Below are positions 62,918-64,000 of a DNA stretch of 64,000 nucleotides, piece after piece; within the stretch, counting starts at the first letter, position 1, and every line of letters starts with the position of its first letter. Both the position numbers and the translations under genes were made by a program. This stretch comes from Deinococcus sp. QL22 (GTDB lineage Bacteria; Deinococcota; Deinococci; Deinococcales; Deinococcaceae): positions 2,850,001 through 2,914,000 of the forward strand of contig NZ_CP097149.1 in NCBI RefSeq assembly GCF_023370075.1, given 5' to 3'. Under the pieces are notes generated by a model. It was not told the DNA's origin. It was given only the letters and a program-made list of their open reading frames with translations, and made no database searches.

Positions 62918-63526
62918 TCAGGCGTTTTCCAATACCGTTGCGTTGACCAAGCTGAGGAACAGCTCGTGTAGGCGGGGGTCAGGCGTCAATTCGGGGTGAA
63001 ATGAACTGGCGAGCAGACGGCCTTGGCGGGCCAGGACGACTTGACCGCTATGCTCGGCCAGAATTTCCACGCCCTCGCCCACGCTTTCGATCACGGGGGC
63101 GCGAATGAACACTGCTGGAAAGGGTTGCACCAGGCCCGTGACAGTCAGCGGCGTCGTGAAGGAGTCCACCTGTCGTCCGAAAGCGTTGCGGCGAATCTGA
63201 ATATCCATCAGATTCAGGCTGTCCTGCACACCAAATTGAGGCGGTGCGCCCTGAATGTCGCGGGCCAGCAAAATAGCTCCGGCACAGGTGCCCCAGATCG
63301 CCCCGCCGCGTGCATAGAAGTCGCGCACGGGTTGCCAGAGGGCGTAATCGGTCATCAGGCGGGCCATCGTGGTGCTTTCGCCGCCGGGAATGATCAGACC
63401 GGACAGACCGCGCAAATCGGCGGGCAGGCGAACTTCTTGGACAGTTGCGCCGAGTGTTTCTGAGCGTTGGCGGTGTTCGCGGAATGCGCCTTGCAGGGCC
63501 AGGACGCCGAGTGTGGGCTGAGTCAT
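62918..63526 (-). CDS. pdxT: Pyridoxal 5'-phosphate synthase glutaminase subunit
   Basis: A 202-residue class I glutaminase. LIIPGGESTTMARL, WGTCAGAILLA with nucleophile Cys81, and SSFHPELTPD with His177 and Glu179 complete the triad. It supplies ammonia to PdxS for direct PLP synthesis. A 138-bp gap with a short hairpin (63636-63653) separates it from pdxS on the same strand. Confidence 0.95.
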   Translation of the reverse strand: MTQPTLGVLALQGAFREHRQRSETLGATVQEVRLPADLRGLSGLIIPGGESTTMARLMTDYALWQPVRDFYARGGAIWGTCAGAILLARDIQGAPPQFGVQDSLNLMDIQIRRNAFGRQVDSFTTPLTVTGLVQPFPAVFIRAPVIESVGEGVEILAEHSGQVVLARQGRLLASSFHPELTPDPRLHELFLSLVNATVLENA

Positions 63527-63635
63527 AGAGAAACCTCATGGGAACGGGGAGAACGGTGGTGGCCGTCTCCCCTGTTCGGGTGGTGAATGGTGGGGTAATT
63601 GTTCTGACGTCTGTTGTTCGCTGCTCGCTTTGCTC

Positions 63636-63653
63636 GGTTCAGCCAGGGCTGAA
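63636..63653 (-). terminator. Hairpin between pdxS and pdxT
   Basis: GTTCAGCC/GGCTGAAC, just after the pdxS stop, without a U-run. Possible processing site or attenuator. Confidence 0.35.
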
Positions 63654-63664
63654 CGGCGATGTTC

Positions 63665-64000
63665 TTACCAGCCGCGAGACGCCAGACGCTCGGCGGGGAT
63701 CAGGTCGTCGATATTGATGCCGGTCATGGGTGCGCCGAGGTTTTCGCTGATTTCGGCCAGCATATCGGGGTTATCGAAGTGGGTCACGGCCTTCACGATG
63801 GCGTGGGCGCGGCGTTCGGGATTATCGCTCTTGAAGATCCCGCTGCCCACGAAGACGCCGTCCAGACCGAGGTGCATCATCAGGGCGGCGTCGGCGGGGG
63901 TGGCGATGCCGCCCGCAGCGAAGTTGACGACGGGCAGTTTGCCGTGCGCGTGGACGTACTGAATCAGGTCGTAGGGAGCCTGAAGGTCGCGGGCCACTGT
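63665..64000 (-). CDS. pdxS: Pyridoxal 5'-phosphate synthase subunit PdxS (partial, C-terminal)
   Basis: The last 111 residues of the PdxS barrel; the frame runs off the right edge. [20 protein letters not shown] and [20 protein letters not shown] are the phosphate-binding and C-terminal signatures, and [14 protein letters not shown] is the usual tail. PdxS condenses ribose 5-phosphate, glyceraldehyde 3-phosphate and ammonia from PdxT into PLP. Confidence 0.97.
   Translation of the reverse strand, partial: TVARDLQAPYDLIQYVHAHGKLPVVNFAAGGIATPADAALMMHLGLDGVFVGSGIFKSDNPERRAHAIVKAVTHFDNPDMLAEISENLGAPMTGINIDDLIPAERLASRGW

Overview
The window looks like a stretch of chromosome from a Deinococcus-type bacterium (inference). 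The base composition is GC-rich. Both ArgB/ArgC-like enzymes read as the LysW-dependent kinase and reductase of the Deinococcus-Thermus alpha-aminoadipate lysine route. Many genes also have a TANNNT -10 box only 5 to 10 nt upstream of the start codon, the leaderless arrangement described for Deinococcus. I saw no rRNA, tRNA, CRISPR array, insertion sequence or prophage. The content is mostly housekeeping and metabolic genes, with a few decayed genes and several kinds of small intergenic repeat.

Layout. 1-963: 3' end of a 3-hydroxyacyl-CoA dehydrogenase. 1061-5107 (-): peptide-type ABC transporter (solute-binding protein, two permeases, no ATPase). 5344-6621: secreted HtrA-like protease. 6666-12374: small genes, LysZ, DUF1294, GNAT, XTP/ITP phosphatase, DinB-like protein, a single-domain response regulator, LysY and a NUDIX fusion. 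12392-19208: amino-sugar/cell-wall block (GH20 hexosaminidase, sugar-binding protein, NanE, NagZ-like GH3, double GNAT). 19254-23607: DegV, a beta-hydroxyacid dehydrogenase, an SPFH protein with its membrane partner, and YchJ. 23833-27891: SpoU-type methyltransferase followed by a decayed coiled-coil gene, then oligoendopeptidase F. 28194-32657: YbjN-like, RlpA-LysM, PepP and the succinyl-CoA synthetase operon sucCD. 32798-37235: secreted proteins including an usher-like outer-membrane protein, a possible pilin-like partner and YceI. 37411-39682: copper block DUF2946-YcnI-CopC-CopD. 39866-46001: aspartate kinase, PAP2, a 56-residue protein with its own terminator, GNAT, UvrC and a histidine phosphatase. 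46069-52596: AspRS-HisRS operon, TIG lipoprotein, lipid kinase, GlnQ-type ATPase and a tyrosine recombinase. 52827-56888: Lnt, a split TPR gene, a metallophosphatase-like protein with altered metal ligands and a class V aminotransferase. 57001-62849: two alpha/beta hydrolases divergent from a murein-peptide recycling operon (M19 dipeptidase, NlpC/P60, Ala-Glu epimerase, Gfo/Idh oxidoreductase). 62918-64000: PdxT and the 3' part of PdxS.

Genes that plausibly work together: NagZ, NanE and GH20 (recovery of GlcNAc-type sugars) with the M19/C40/epimerase operon (recovery of wall peptides), together with RlpA and Lnt as envelope functions; YcnI-CopC-CopD (copper); sucC-sucD (TCA cycle); pdxS-pdxT (PLP). 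The non-gene signals I rate highest are a hairpin element present three times, each time between convergent gene ends; a family of 30-145 bp inverted-repeat elements; and a pair of covarying palindromes upstream of the aminotransferase. I did not find a clear defence or other wholly new multi-gene system. The most unusual protein-coding locus is the usher-like region.
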